From the NCBI GenBank assembly GCA_910586395.1, contig CAJUFX010000005.1, positions 43,905 through 107,904 on the forward strand: a stretch of 64,000 bases of DNA, read 5' to 3'. The DNA is from an uncultured Bacteroidales bacterium (GTDB taxonomy: Bacteria > Bacteroidota > Bacteroidia > Bacteroidales > P3). Both the position numbers and the translations under genes were made by a program. The notes beneath the pieces are model-generated. The model saw only the letters and a program-made list of their open reading frames with translations, was not told where the DNA came from and made no database searches. Shown here in pieces: positions 43,826-51,584 of the stretch (position 1 is its first letter; the number at the start of each line of letters is the position of its first letter).

Positions 43826-43865
43826 AACGACGCCCTTCCCGTAAGCGGAGGGGCGTTGTTTTTAA
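43826..43865 (+). terminator. Terminator after surface thioredoxin 3
   Basis: A stem of about 14 bp with two wobbles (43826-43839 with 43847-43860) reading AACGACGCCCTTCC on the 5' arm is followed by TTTTT. Confidence 0.82.
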
Positions 43866-43877
43866 ATAAAAAGTAAA

Positions 43878-44384
43878 ATGAAAAAAGTTTTGTTGGCTTT
43901 GGTGCTCCTGTTTGGGGTGCAGAGCGCGTTTTCGCAGGGTTTACCTTCGGTAAAAATCAAGGACATCAAAGGTCGTGACGTCAATACGGCCGATTTGAAC
44001 AACGGCGGCAAGCCCATGATCGTGAACTTTTGGGCGACCTGGTGCAAGCCCTGCCTTAAAGAAATGTCGGCGATTGCCGATGCCTATGCCGATTGGGTGG
44101 ACGAAACCGGCGTCAAGATGGTGGCCGTTTCGATCGACGACTCGCGTTCTTCCGTCAAGGTAAAGGCCATGGCCGATGCCCAGGCTTGGGAATGGGATGT
44201 CCTGCTTGATGAAAACGGCGATTTCAAACGCGCCATGAACGTGGCCAATCCGCCGCATGTGTTCGTATTGGACGGCAACGGCAAGGTGGTGTTCCAACAC
44301 AACGGCTACAGCGACGGCAGCGAGGAGGAACTCATAGAGATTGTCCGCAAACTCAATGCGGGCGAAGAGATCCGTCCCCAATGA
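43878..44384 (+). CDS. TlpA/ResA-like thioredoxin-family protein
   Basis: 168 residues. A signal peptide (1-19, ending AFSQ) is followed by an AhpC/TSA-Redoxin domain with FWATWCKPCLKEM (Cys56/Cys59), VSIDDSRSSVKVKA and the cis-Pro region NPPHVFVLDGNG. The CKPC motif and signal peptide point to a periplasmic thiol-disulfide reductase. It precedes DUF6029, Omp28 and another T9SS gene with short gaps, and follows three T9SS proteins with CxxC domains, so it may supply electrons to them. Confidence 0.9.
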   Translation: MKKVLLALVLLFGVQSAFSQGLPSVKIKDIKGRDVNTADLNNGGKPMIVNFWATWCKPCLKEMSAIADAYADWVDETGVKMVAVSIDDSRSSVKVKAMADAQAWEWDVLLDENGDFKRAMNVANPPHVFVLDGNGKVVFQHNGYSDGSEEELIEIVRKLNAGEEIRPQ

Positions 44385-44453
44385 ACGTTGTATAACCTCA
44401 TGCATTTGAAGAAAAAGAAAGCATCCGATACTACCAAACCGTAAGAAAAGACA

Positions 44454-46148
44454 ATGAAAAAGACGATAAGCGCCATGCTGGCGTTGTTGGTGACGGCAGT
44501 CGGCATGGCCTACGGGCAGTCCAAGTTCGAAGAGGTCATGAGCCGCGGTTCGTTGTCCGGCAATATCCAGATAGACGCGCAGATCTACCAGAAAGACTCG
44601 GCCATCGGCGCGCAGGACGTGCCGGAGAAGTTCAGGAGCAACAGTTATGCCTATTTGCAGTACACGAACGGCCGTTTCTCGATGGGGGCGCGCTTCGAAG
44701 GTTATTTCAAGCCGATGTTAGGTTATGAAGCCGCTTACGACGGCGCGGGCATCCCTTATTATTTCGCGCGTTTTTCCGGCAACATGATCGACGTGACGGT
44801 CGGTAATTTCTACGAGCAGTTCGGTTCGGGCATGTTGTTGCGCGCTTACCAAGACTGGAACCTCGGTCTGGACAATTCCATTTTCGGCGCGCGGGCCGTC
44901 GTGACGCCTACGGAGGGTATCACGATCAAGGGCATCGTGGGGACGCAGCGGCATTTCTGGGACAGGCAGGGCTTGATTCGCGGTATAGACGCCGACTTGT
45001 CGTTCAACGACTTCATCAAGCCCATGCGCGATTGGGAAACGCGTATCCGCATCGGCGGTAGTTTTGTCTCCAAGTATCAGGATGTGCAGGATATTACGGT
45101 AGCGGTGCCGAACGAAGACGGTTTGGTTTACAATTACAGTCTGAATCTTCCGAAAAACGTCGGTTCGGCGGCCGGCCGTCTGAGTTTGGAAAGCCACGGT
45201 TTCACGTTCAGCGGCGAATATGCGTGGAAGGCCAACGACCCGACGGCCGAAAACGGCTATATCTACAAGAACGGCCAGGCCTTGTTGCTGAATGCGGGCT
45301 ACTCGATGCGCGGCTTCGGCATCCTGTTGTCGGCCAAGAGTGTCGATAACATGGGCTTCCGTTCCGACCGAAGCGAGACCGGCAATTACGGCATGGTCAA
45401 TTATATGCCGGCCCTGACGCGCCAGCATACGTACAGCGTCGCCTCGTTTTATCCGTATGCGTGCCAACCCAACGGCGAGGTGGGTTTCCAGGCCGACATT
45501 TTCTATAAAATCAAGCGCGGTACGGCTTTGGGCGGCAAGTACGGCACCGATATCAAGGTCAACGCCTCGGTGGCCACGGCCCTGAATGAAAAGCCCGTGG
45601 GTGATGCGGCTTTGCATGAGCCGGGCACGCAGGGTTACAAGGCCGGTCTGTTCGCGGTGAGCGATTCCATTTATTTCGTAGATGCCAATATCGAAATCGC
45701 GCATAAGTTCAACAAGCATTTCAAGGCCACGTTGATGTATATGTACCAGCAGTACAACAAAGCCGTCGTGGAAGGCCACGGCGATTTCGTCAAAGCGCAT
45801 ATCGTGGTCGGCGACTTTACGTATATGTTCTTGAAAAAACACGCCCTGCGTCTGGAAGTGCAGTATATGAACACCAAGCAGGACGACGGTGACTGGTTGA
45901 TGGGTACGTTGGAATACACGTTCGCGCCCCAGTGGTTCCTGTCGGTTTCCGACCTTTGGAATGTCGGCAATCCCGATCCGGCCAAGCGTTTGCACTATTA
46001 CTATGTGTCGGCGGCCTATGTGCACGATGCGTTGCGTATCGCGCTTTCCTACGGTCGTATCCGTCAAGGTATCATGTGCGCGGGCGGTGTCTGCCGCGAA
46101 TTGCCGGCCTCCAACGGTTTGATGTTGAGTATTACCTCTACTTTCTAA
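44454..46148 (+). CDS. DUF6029-family outer-membrane protein
   Basis: 564 residues with a signal peptide (1-~21, MAYGQ). The long strand-rich body is full of alternating hydrophobic and aromatic segments (YAYLQYTNGRFSMGARFEGYF, DVTVGNFYEQFGSGMLLRAY, HALRLEVQYMN, LRIALSYGRIRQG) and ends LMLSITSTF with a terminal Phe, as in outer-membrane barrels. GNFYEQFGSGMLLRAY matches the Bacteroidota family DUF6029, commonly encoded beside TlpA-like and Omp28 proteins. Its role is unknown; a surface channel or anchor for the neighbouring exported proteins is plausible. Confidence 0.8.
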   Translation: MKKTISAMLALLVTAVGMAYGQSKFEEVMSRGSLSGNIQIDAQIYQKDSAIGAQDVPEKFRSNSYAYLQYTNGRFSMGARFEGYFKPMLGYEAAYDGAGIPYYFARFSGNMIDVTVGNFYEQFGSGMLLRAYQDWNLGLDNSIFGARAVVTPTEGITIKGIVGTQRHFWDRQGLIRGIDADLSFNDFIKPMRDWETRIRIGGSFVSKYQDVQDITVAVPNEDGLVYNYSLNLPKNVGSAAGRLSLESHGFTFSGEYAWKANDPTAENGYIYKNGQALLLNAGYSMRGFGILLSAKSVDNMGFRSDRSETGNYGMVNYMPALTRQHTYSVASFYPYACQPNGEVGFQADIFYKIKRGTALGGKYGTDIKVNASVATALNEKPVGDAALHEPGTQGYKAGLFAVSDSIYFVDANIEIAHKFNKHFKATLMYMYQQYNKAVVEGHGDFVKAHIVVGDFTYMFLKKHALRLEVQYMNTKQDDGDWLMGTLEYTFAPQWFLSVSDLWNVGNPDPAKRLHYYYVSAAYVHDALRIALSYGRIRQGIMCAGGVCRELPASNGLMLSITSTF

Positions 46149-46166
46149 GCATAAAAACAGATAGAG

Positions 46167-47000
46167 ATGAAAACGAAGATATGGGCATTGATGATGTTGC
46201 TGTCCGGGTTCGGCGCATGGGTTTGGACGGCCTGTGACAAGATTCCGGAAAACGAAACGCGGACGGAACTCCCGTTCTCGTTGCCTGATTGGCATGGAAA
46301 GTATGTCGTGCTTGAAGATTTTACGGGCGTGCGTTGTGTGAATTGCCCGGCGGCGGCTTTGGTGGCGCGTTCCATCAAGTCGCTGATGCAGGACAGTGTC
46401 ATTTTGATAGAACTGCATCCGGAAAAACCGGCGTCATTGACGCGTCCGCATAGCGGCGACCCCGATTTGCGGAGTGCCGCGGCTCAAAGTTATTCGGACT
46501 ATTGGCAGGTTCCCGGTTTGCCGCGCGGTATGATAAACCGCCGGCAGGCACCCGGTCAGCTTTTGACCGAAGGCACGTGGTTGGGAACCGCGGTGTCCGT
46601 TTTCGGCGAAGAACCGGTCTGTACGGTCAGCGTGACGGCTTCGTTGGCGGATTCTACGGTGACAGCGCAGATACAGGGCGAGTTTACACAAGATTATGCT
46701 GAGGCCGGTGACATTCATGTTATCACGATGTTGTTGGAGGATGGTTTTGTCGTGAAACAGTCCATCAACGGGGGCGAAGATCCGGCTTTCAACCGCAACC
46801 ATGTGTTGCGTGCGACGTTCGGCAGCGAATGGGGAGCCAAGGTGCTGGATGCCAAACCGTCTTCCGGCAAGGAATTCACGCTGTCTCCCTCCCTCAAACT
46901 CGATGCGGCTTGGAAGTCCGATGAACTTTCGGTCGTGGTATTGGTAACCAATGCCGATACGCGTGAGATTTTGAACGCGGCGCAAGTACATTTGAATTAA
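46167..47000 (+). CDS. Omp28-related lipoprotein with CxxC
   Basis: 277 residues. The signal peptide ends in a lipobox-like VWTAC (Cys23), predicting a lipoprotein. The domain matches the Omp28 family: VVLEDFTGVRCVNCPAA with Cys57/Cys60, followed by the long ELHPEKPA... region, PRGMINR and a C-terminal beta sandwich. Omp28 of P. gingivalis is a surface-exposed adhesin-like lipoprotein. It starts 18 bases after DUF6029 and 22 bases before the next gene, so these form an operon. Confidence 0.88.
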   Translation: MKTKIWALMMLLSGFGAWVWTACDKIPENETRTELPFSLPDWHGKYVVLEDFTGVRCVNCPAAALVARSIKSLMQDSVILIELHPEKPASLTRPHSGDPDLRSAAAQSYSDYWQVPGLPRGMINRRQAPGQLLTEGTWLGTAVSVFGEEPVCTVSVTASLADSTVTAQIQGEFTQDYAEAGDIHVITMLLEDGFVVKQSINGGEDPAFNRNHVLRATFGSEWGAKVLDAKPSSGKEFTLSPSLKLDAAWKSDELSVVVLVTNADTREILNAAQVHLN

Positions 47001-47022
47001 AAACATCAAAAATATCAAGACC

Positions 47023-48156
47023 ATGAAAAAAATATTGTTGGGTGGCCTGTTGGCTTTGGGAGCCGGTTTCGGATTGCAGGCCCAGACCATAGACGTTTAT
47101 GTAGATGGCGTGAAAGCGTCTGAAGGCGATACACTGACCGTCAGTCGCGCCACAACGGAAGATGGCATGTTGAAAGCCTATACGATTTTCAAGAATGTCA
47201 GCCAGGAAGCGCTGACGCTGACTGGAAAAAAGACGGCTTCGCTACCCGAAGATACCGAAGATGGCTGGTGTATCTGGGGCGAATGCAAGACGTTGAATGA
47301 CATTGTCGCCGATTTTCCGCTGGAGCCCGGCAAAATGTACATGGGCGGTACGGAATATTTTGATTTCACGCCGTTCGGTTATGAGGGTAAAGACGTATAT
47401 GTTACCTATACGTTCTCAACTAAGGAGCATCCGGATCAGACGCTGACGTTTACGTTGCAATGGGTTTTGGGGAAAGGTCCCGAAAAACCGATTACGGTGA
47501 CCGTGGACGGTCAGGAAGTGTCGAATGGTCAGTTTTTGACGCTGGAGCGGAAGACGGAAGAGGAAAAAATGTTGCATGTCGATATGACGTTCGAAAATCC
47601 GGGTACGGAGACGGTAACCGTTAAGGGTGCCAAGAAGGCCTTCTTGGCCGACGGTACGGAGGATGCGTGGTGCATGTTCGGTTCGTGCTGGATGCAGGAC
47701 GTATTTACAGGGCAATGGGCTATGGAACCCGGTAAAATCGAAGAATCGTCGAAGGAGAATCCGATATATCTTGAATATTCGCCGTTCGGTTATGTCGGTA
47801 ATGAAAGCGTCATCTATTATACCTTTTCGACGGTGGAAGACGAGTTCAATTCTGTCTATTTCGCCGTGCGTTGGATAACGACCGGCGGTGTGGCCAACGA
47901 AAATGCGGCCGACCTCTTGAAGACGGCGGTTTACCCGAATCCGGCCGTTGAGACGGCGCGTTTGAGCTGGGAAGCCGTGGAAGGCGCCGTGGTGCTGAAT
48001 GTACGCAGCGTAAGCGGTCAGTTGCTGTACAGCCGCAGTGTGGAAGGCATGACCGAAGCCGAAATCAATGTGGCGAACTTTACGCCCGGCATGTATTTCT
48101 ACACGTTGGAACGTCAGGGCGAACGTTTGGGTAGCGGTAAACTCCTTGTCCGTTAA
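47023..48156 (+). CDS. T9SS-secreted protein with two WCxxGxC repeats
   Basis: 377 residues. A signal peptide (1-21, GLQAQ) is followed by two homologous ~130-residue beta domains (~22-155 and ~160-295). Each contains a WCxxGxC motif (WCIWGEC and WCMFGSC) preceded by EDTEDG or DGTEDA, a later FDFTPFGYEGKD or LEYSPFGYVGNE, and a YTFST strand. A T9SS type A sorting domain ends it (AVYPNPAVETARLSW). The paired cysteines suggest a disulfide partner of the neighbouring CxxC proteins. I do not recognise the repeat as a named family. Confidence 0.8.
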   Translation: MKKILLGGLLALGAGFGLQAQTIDVYVDGVKASEGDTLTVSRATTEDGMLKAYTIFKNVSQEALTLTGKKTASLPEDTEDGWCIWGECKTLNDIVADFPLEPGKMYMGGTEYFDFTPFGYEGKDVYVTYTFSTKEHPDQTLTFTLQWVLGKGPEKPITVTVDGQEVSNGQFLTLERKTEEEKMLHVDMTFENPGTETVTVKGAKKAFLADGTEDAWCMFGSCWMQDVFTGQWAMEPGKIEESSKENPIYLEYSPFGYVGNESVIYYTFSTVEDEFNSVYFAVRWITTGGVANENAADLLKTAVYPNPAVETARLSWEAVEGAVVLNVRSVSGQLLYSRSVEGMTEAEINVANFTPGMYFYTLERQGERLGSGKLLVR

Positions 48157-48194
48157 GGAATAGCGGATAAAATTCTTGAAAATGCGCTTGGCGT

Positions 48195-48225
48195 TTTGAG
48201 AATTTTATAAAAAGATGTATCTTTG
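48195..48225 (+). promoter_or_regulatory. Promoter of the tRNA-Pro/tRNA-Thr unit
   Basis: TTTG at 48195-48198, 19 bases, then TATCTTTG at 48218-48225. The -33 box sits in the 3' arm of an AAAATTCT/AGAATTTT hairpin that may terminate the upstream gene. Confidence 0.8.
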
Positions 48226-48285
48226 CAACCCTTTTGGTAGGTAAACGTCTTTCGGGCGTTTGGTGCCGAAAGGGTGCAAAGGGAT

Positions 48286-48358
48286 CGAGATGTAGCGCAG
48301 TTGGTAGCGCGCAACGTTCGGGACGTTGAGGTCGCAAGTTCGAATCTTGTCATCTCGA
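48286..48358 (+). tRNA. tRNA-Pro (anticodon CGG)
   Basis: Acceptor CGAGATG/CATCTCG, anticodon stem CAACG/CGTTG with loop TTCGGGA (anticodon CGG), and T arm GCAAG-TTCGAAT-CTTGT. The discriminator is A and CCA is not encoded. It reads CCG proline codons. Confidence 0.97.
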
Positions 48359-48371
48359 CTTAGATCCAAAA

Positions 48372-48443
48372 GCCTCTTTAGCTCAGCGGTAGAGCAGCTC
48401 ACTCGTAATGAGCAGGTCGTGAGTTCGAATCTCATGAGAGGCT
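48372..48443 (+). tRNA. tRNA-Thr (anticodon CGT)
   Basis: Acceptor GCCTCTT/GAGAGGC, D arm GCTC/GAGC, anticodon stem GCTCA/TGAGC with loop CTCGTAA (anticodon CGT), and T arm with GTTCGAATC. The discriminator is T. It lies 13 bases after tRNA-Pro and is probably co-transcribed. It reads ACG codons. Confidence 0.97.
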
Positions 48444-48457
48444 CTCTTTCAAAACAG

Positions 48458-48488
48458 AATCCGGTCGGTTATTCGGCCGGATTTTTTT
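48458..48488 (+). terminator. Terminator of the tRNA unit
   Basis: A 10-bp stem (one wobble) from AATCCGG at 48458 to CCGGATT at 48483 with loop GTTATT is followed by a T run to 48488. The next gene's ATG is only 20 bases further. Confidence 0.9.
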
Positions 48489-48507
48489 GTTTTATCGGCG
48501 TAAACGG

Positions 48508-51051
48508 ATGAAGTCTGGGTTTGGTATATGTACGGCGCTTCTGTGGCTGAGTGTGGTCGGGAGCGGAACGGGTCGGGCGCAACGCGCGGACACGGTGCCG
48601 GGCGAGGCATTGTTGCCGTTTTCGTTCCGGGAGGCGGGCGCGGACGCCCCTCGGGTGGCCGGTTTGACGAACGCCTGGGCCGGCGGCCTGAACGCCGCGC
48701 ATATCGCCGTTTTGGACTTGAACGGCGACGGGGCGGACGATTTGATCGTGTTCGACCGGAACAATAAAAAGCCGCTGTGTTTTGTTTATGTGCCGCAAGC
48801 AGCGGCTGCGGAGAAAACTTCGGCCTCGGCGGCCGATTCGGTAGCCGCGGCCGCGCCCGCGCCCTACGTCTATGCGCCGGCTTATGCCGACCAGTTGCCG
48901 CCTTTGCGGGAATGGGTGCAGGCTTGCGATTACAACGGCGACGGCCTGCCCGATTTGTTTACGTTCAACGGCGTGTCAGGCATCCGCGTTTACCGTAATG
49001 TCTCGCGCTGGGAGACGGACGGGCGTGGCGAACCGGTCTATCGGTTGGCGTTCGCCTTGCAGACCGACCGTTTGCAGGCGCGGATGTACGGACAGTACGG
49101 CGATTTGTATTGCATCAGTGTGGATTATCCGGCCTTGGTGGATGTGGACGGCGACGGGGCGGTGGACGTACTCAACTTTTGGGTACCCTCCGCCGGCGAT
49201 TACCTGCATTATTACCGCAATCATGCGTTGGAGACTTACGGCACGTTGGATTCGTTCGACTTGCGGATAGAAGATTGGAGCTGGGGCTGTTTTGCCGAGA
49301 ACGAGGAGTCGAACGGCATCTATTTAGACAGTTGCCGGCCGGCGGCAAAGGCGGCGACGGAGGCCGGGGTTGCGGCCGGTGCGGCCTTCGGCAAGGCGCA
49401 CGAGCCGAAGCACAGCGGCTCGACGATTTGCGCGTTGCCGCGGCGGACGGCGGACGGCCGGATTTACGACCTGCTGTTGGGGGATGTGGGCTACGCCGGG
49501 TTGATGTACCTGCGCAACGGCGGCACGCCGCGGCAGGCGCGCATCACGGCTTACGACAGCCTGTTTCCGGCCGTAGAGCCGGTGCGGCTGCCTTCCATGC
49601 CCGTCGCTTCGGTGTTGCCGCCGGGCGTGGCCGCGGCCATGGGCTGGGATACGGCTGCCATCACGCATATCTGTGTCTCGCCCTACAATACCGACGTTTT
49701 TTCGACGCAGGGCCGCGAGAGCCTGTGGATCTATGAATTGGATACGTTCTTGAACGCGCGGCGTTTGCGGACGGATTTTCTGCAGGCGGACATGATGGAC
49801 TGCGGGGCGTTGTCGTGTCCGGCCTGGTTCGATTACAACGGCGACGGCTTGATGGACTTGGTCGTGGGCTATGTGGGCGAGCCGACGGGTGACCCGACGG
49901 GCGATGGCGGGGCGGAGGCCGCCGGCGGATACGGCGGTTTGGCTTTGTACGAAAACGTGGGCACCGCCGCCGAACCGGCCTTTAGGTTTATGACGGACGA
50001 TTTTTTGGCGTTGAAGCGCGGAGGCTTGCGCGCCCGTGCCTTGTGTCCCGCTTTCGGCGATTACGACGGTGACGGCCGCCCCGAATTGGTGCTGGGGACG
50101 TTCGAAGGCCATCTTTCGGCCTACAGCCTGACGTATGACGGCCAAGGCGTGGCTGCGGAGGCCGTATTGCGCGACAGCCTGTTCCTCGGCCTGGAGACTT
50201 CGGGGCATACGGCGCCGGTTTTCTTCGACCTGGACCATGACGGCCGCTCCGACCTCGTGGTAGGTTGCAAGCAGCAGATGTGGGTCCATGCGACGGGGCG
50301 GCGTTATACCAAGTCTTCTCTGATTTATTATCGGCATACGGGCGTTCTCGATTCCTCCGCCGGCCACCCGTTCGTCAAGATGACCGACAGTTTGGGCGGC
50401 GTGGATTTGATTGACCGCAGTTTCTCCAATTACGGCTATGCGAAGCCCGCTTTCTACCGTCCCGAAACCGTCGGGGCGGCTTCGGCCGAAGCCTATCTGG
50501 TTTGCGGCGGCGAAAACGGCCGGCTTAAGGCCTATGCGTTCGACGGCCGCCGCTGGCAGGATACGTTCGCCTGCGCGGGTTATCTGCCGTGGTGGCGGGC
50601 GGAGGGCGGTGCCGTACCCGCGTGGTCGGTTGGCCGGCACAGCGCGCCCGCTTTGGCTGATCTGGATGCCGACGGCCTGCCCGACCTGGTCGTCGGCAAC
50701 GCCTGCGGCGGCTTGACGTTTGCCTGGGGCATGCCGTACCGTCCTTTGACGTTGCCCAACGAAAAGCCCGTCTCCGAACCGGTCCGCCCCGCCGCCGCGC
50801 CGGGGAAGCCGCTTGCGGCGGCCGCTCCGAATCCGGCCGGCGAAAGCCTTACGCTCCGGGTGGCTGCTGCTGCGGCTTATACGCTTGCCGATGTTTCAGG
50901 ACGGATCCGTCTTGCCGGTAGTCTGGCTGCCGGTGTCCATACGCTCCCGTTGGCGGATTTGCCTGCCGGCCTCTATGTCCTGCGCTTGCGCGTCCTTGCG
51001 CCGACGTCGGCCTGTCGCCCCGTCCAGTCGCTCAAAATTCTGAAACGGTAG
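48508..51051 (+). CDS. FG-GAP/VCBS repeat protein, T9SS cargo
   Basis: About 847 residues from ATG 48508. The signal peptide spans 1-~25 (LLWLSVVGSGTGRAQ). Seven or so FG-GAP calcium loops are visible (DLNGDGADDLIVFD, DYNGDGLPDLFTF, DVDGDGAVDVLNF, DYNGDGLMDLVVG, DYDGDGRPELVLG, DLDHDGRSDLVVG, DLDADGLPDLVVG), spread over a probable beta-propeller (~55-755). The last ~80 residues form a T9SS type A domain (AAPNPAGESLTLRV, PAGLYVLRLRV). Such proteins are usually surface adhesins or binding proteins. No promoter is visible between the tRNA terminator and the start. Confidence 0.87.
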   Translation: MKSGFGICTALLWLSVVGSGTGRAQRADTVPGEALLPFSFREAGADAPRVAGLTNAWAGGLNAAHIAVLDLNGDGADDLIVFDRNNKKPLCFVYVPQAAAAEKTSASAADSVAAAAPAPYVYAPAYADQLPPLREWVQACDYNGDGLPDLFTFNGVSGIRVYRNVSRWETDGRGEPVYRLAFALQTDRLQARMYGQYGDLYCISVDYPALVDVDGDGAVDVLNFWVPSAGDYLHYYRNHALETYGTLDSFDLRIEDWSWGCFAENEESNGIYLDSCRPAAKAATEAGVAAGAAFGKAHEPKHSGSTICALPRRTADGRIYDLLLGDVGYAGLMYLRNGGTPRQARITAYDSLFPAVEPVRLPSMPVASVLPPGVAAAMGWDTAAITHICVSPYNTDVFSTQGRESLWIYELDTFLNARRLRTDFLQADMMDCGALSCPAWFDYNGDGLMDLVVGYVGEPTGDPTGDGGAEAAGGYGGLALYENVGTAAEPAFRFMTDDFLALKRGGLRARALCPAFGDYDGDGRPELVLGTFEGHLSAYSLTYDGQGVAAEAVLRDSLFLGLETSGHTAPVFFDLDHDGRSDLVVGCKQQMWVHATGRRYTKSSLIYYRHTGVLDSSAGHPFVKMTDSLGGVDLIDRSFSNYGYAKPAFYRPETVGAASAEAYLVCGGENGRLKAYAFDGRRWQDTFACAGYLPWWRAEGGAVPAWSVGRHSAPALADLDADGLPDLVVGNACGGLTFAWGMPYRPLTLPNEKPVSEPVRPAAAPGKPLAAAAPNPAGESLTLRVAAAAAYTLADVSGRIRLAGSLAAGVHTLPLADLPAGLYVLRLRVLAPTSACRPVQSLKILKR

Positions 51052-51115
51052 TTTCGCTCAGACCTTTCGAGGAGCCGTTTGGGCTATTCCGTCCCGGTCC
51101 GCTTGGTGCCGATCG

Positions 51116-51214
51116 GGAACGTGCTGTTGCATGACCGGTATTGGGTGGATGGCTTTCGTGGCGGGCGGGCCACAATTTGGAACGTGCTGTTGCATGACCG
51201 GTATTGGGTGGATG
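51116..51214. repeat. Perfect 36-bp direct repeat with 27-bp spacer, in a 533-bp noncoding stretch
   Basis: Two identical 36-base copies (51116-51151 and 51179-51214), each starting GGAACGTGCTG and ending GGGTGGATG, flank a unique 27-base spacer. No further copy is seen on either side and no cas gene is present. The rest of the gene-free stretch 51052-51584 holds a T-rich segment (51230-51310), a promoter and a leader hairpin, and no convincing ORF. Confidence 0.9.
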
Positions 51215-51341
51215 TTGTCGGGGCGTGCGCAATCTCTTTTTTGTCAGCGGTTTGTTTTTCTTTGTGATATTTTGTTCGTTCTCTTTCCGGGCTTTGTTTT
51301 ATTTTGTTTTTGATAAAATCGCCTGTTTGCGCTTCAAAAAG

Positions 51342-51375
51342 TTTGGCCGGTCGGTTATATATATATGTAGCTTTG
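51342..51375 (+). promoter_or_regulatory. Probable promoter of the CHB_HEX repeat protein
   Basis: TTTG at 51342-51345 and TAGCTTTG at 51368-51375, 22 bases apart (slightly long), with an alternating TATATATATATG between. The leader to the ATG at 51585 would be about 205 bases. Confidence 0.55.
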
Positions 51376-51385
51376 TAAATGAAAA

Positions 51386-51413
51386 ATCGGAACATCGCTT
51401 GCGATGTTCCGAT
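51386..51413 (+). promoter_or_regulatory. 5'-leader hairpin
   Basis: A perfect 13-base inverted repeat, ATCGGAACATCGC and its complement around TT, lies about 10 bases after the -7 box. It would cap the 5' end of the ~205-base leader. No T run follows, so it is not a simple terminator. Confidence 0.6.
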
Positions 51414-51584
51414 GAAAAAGAGTAAAACGGGGTTCGATATATAGGTATAAGTTTAGCGAGGAAAATTTAGACAGACAAAGCGGTCGGGGCGCGCAGGGCG
51501 TCGTAAGCGTTTCACCTATTTCATATCTATCGGACAATCGTACAGACGGAAAATCTTATTCAAAATTATAAACTAAAACAAACG

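Noticed and set aside
51116..51214. Mini-CRISPR array
   Set aside because: Only two repeats and one spacer, no adjacent cas gene, leader or typical terminal dyad; reported only as a direct repeat.
51355..51366. TA microsatellite as a phase-variation switch
   Set aside because: The alternating TA run is about 11 bases and inside a promoter with suboptimal spacing; too short to claim, although length change would alter spacing.
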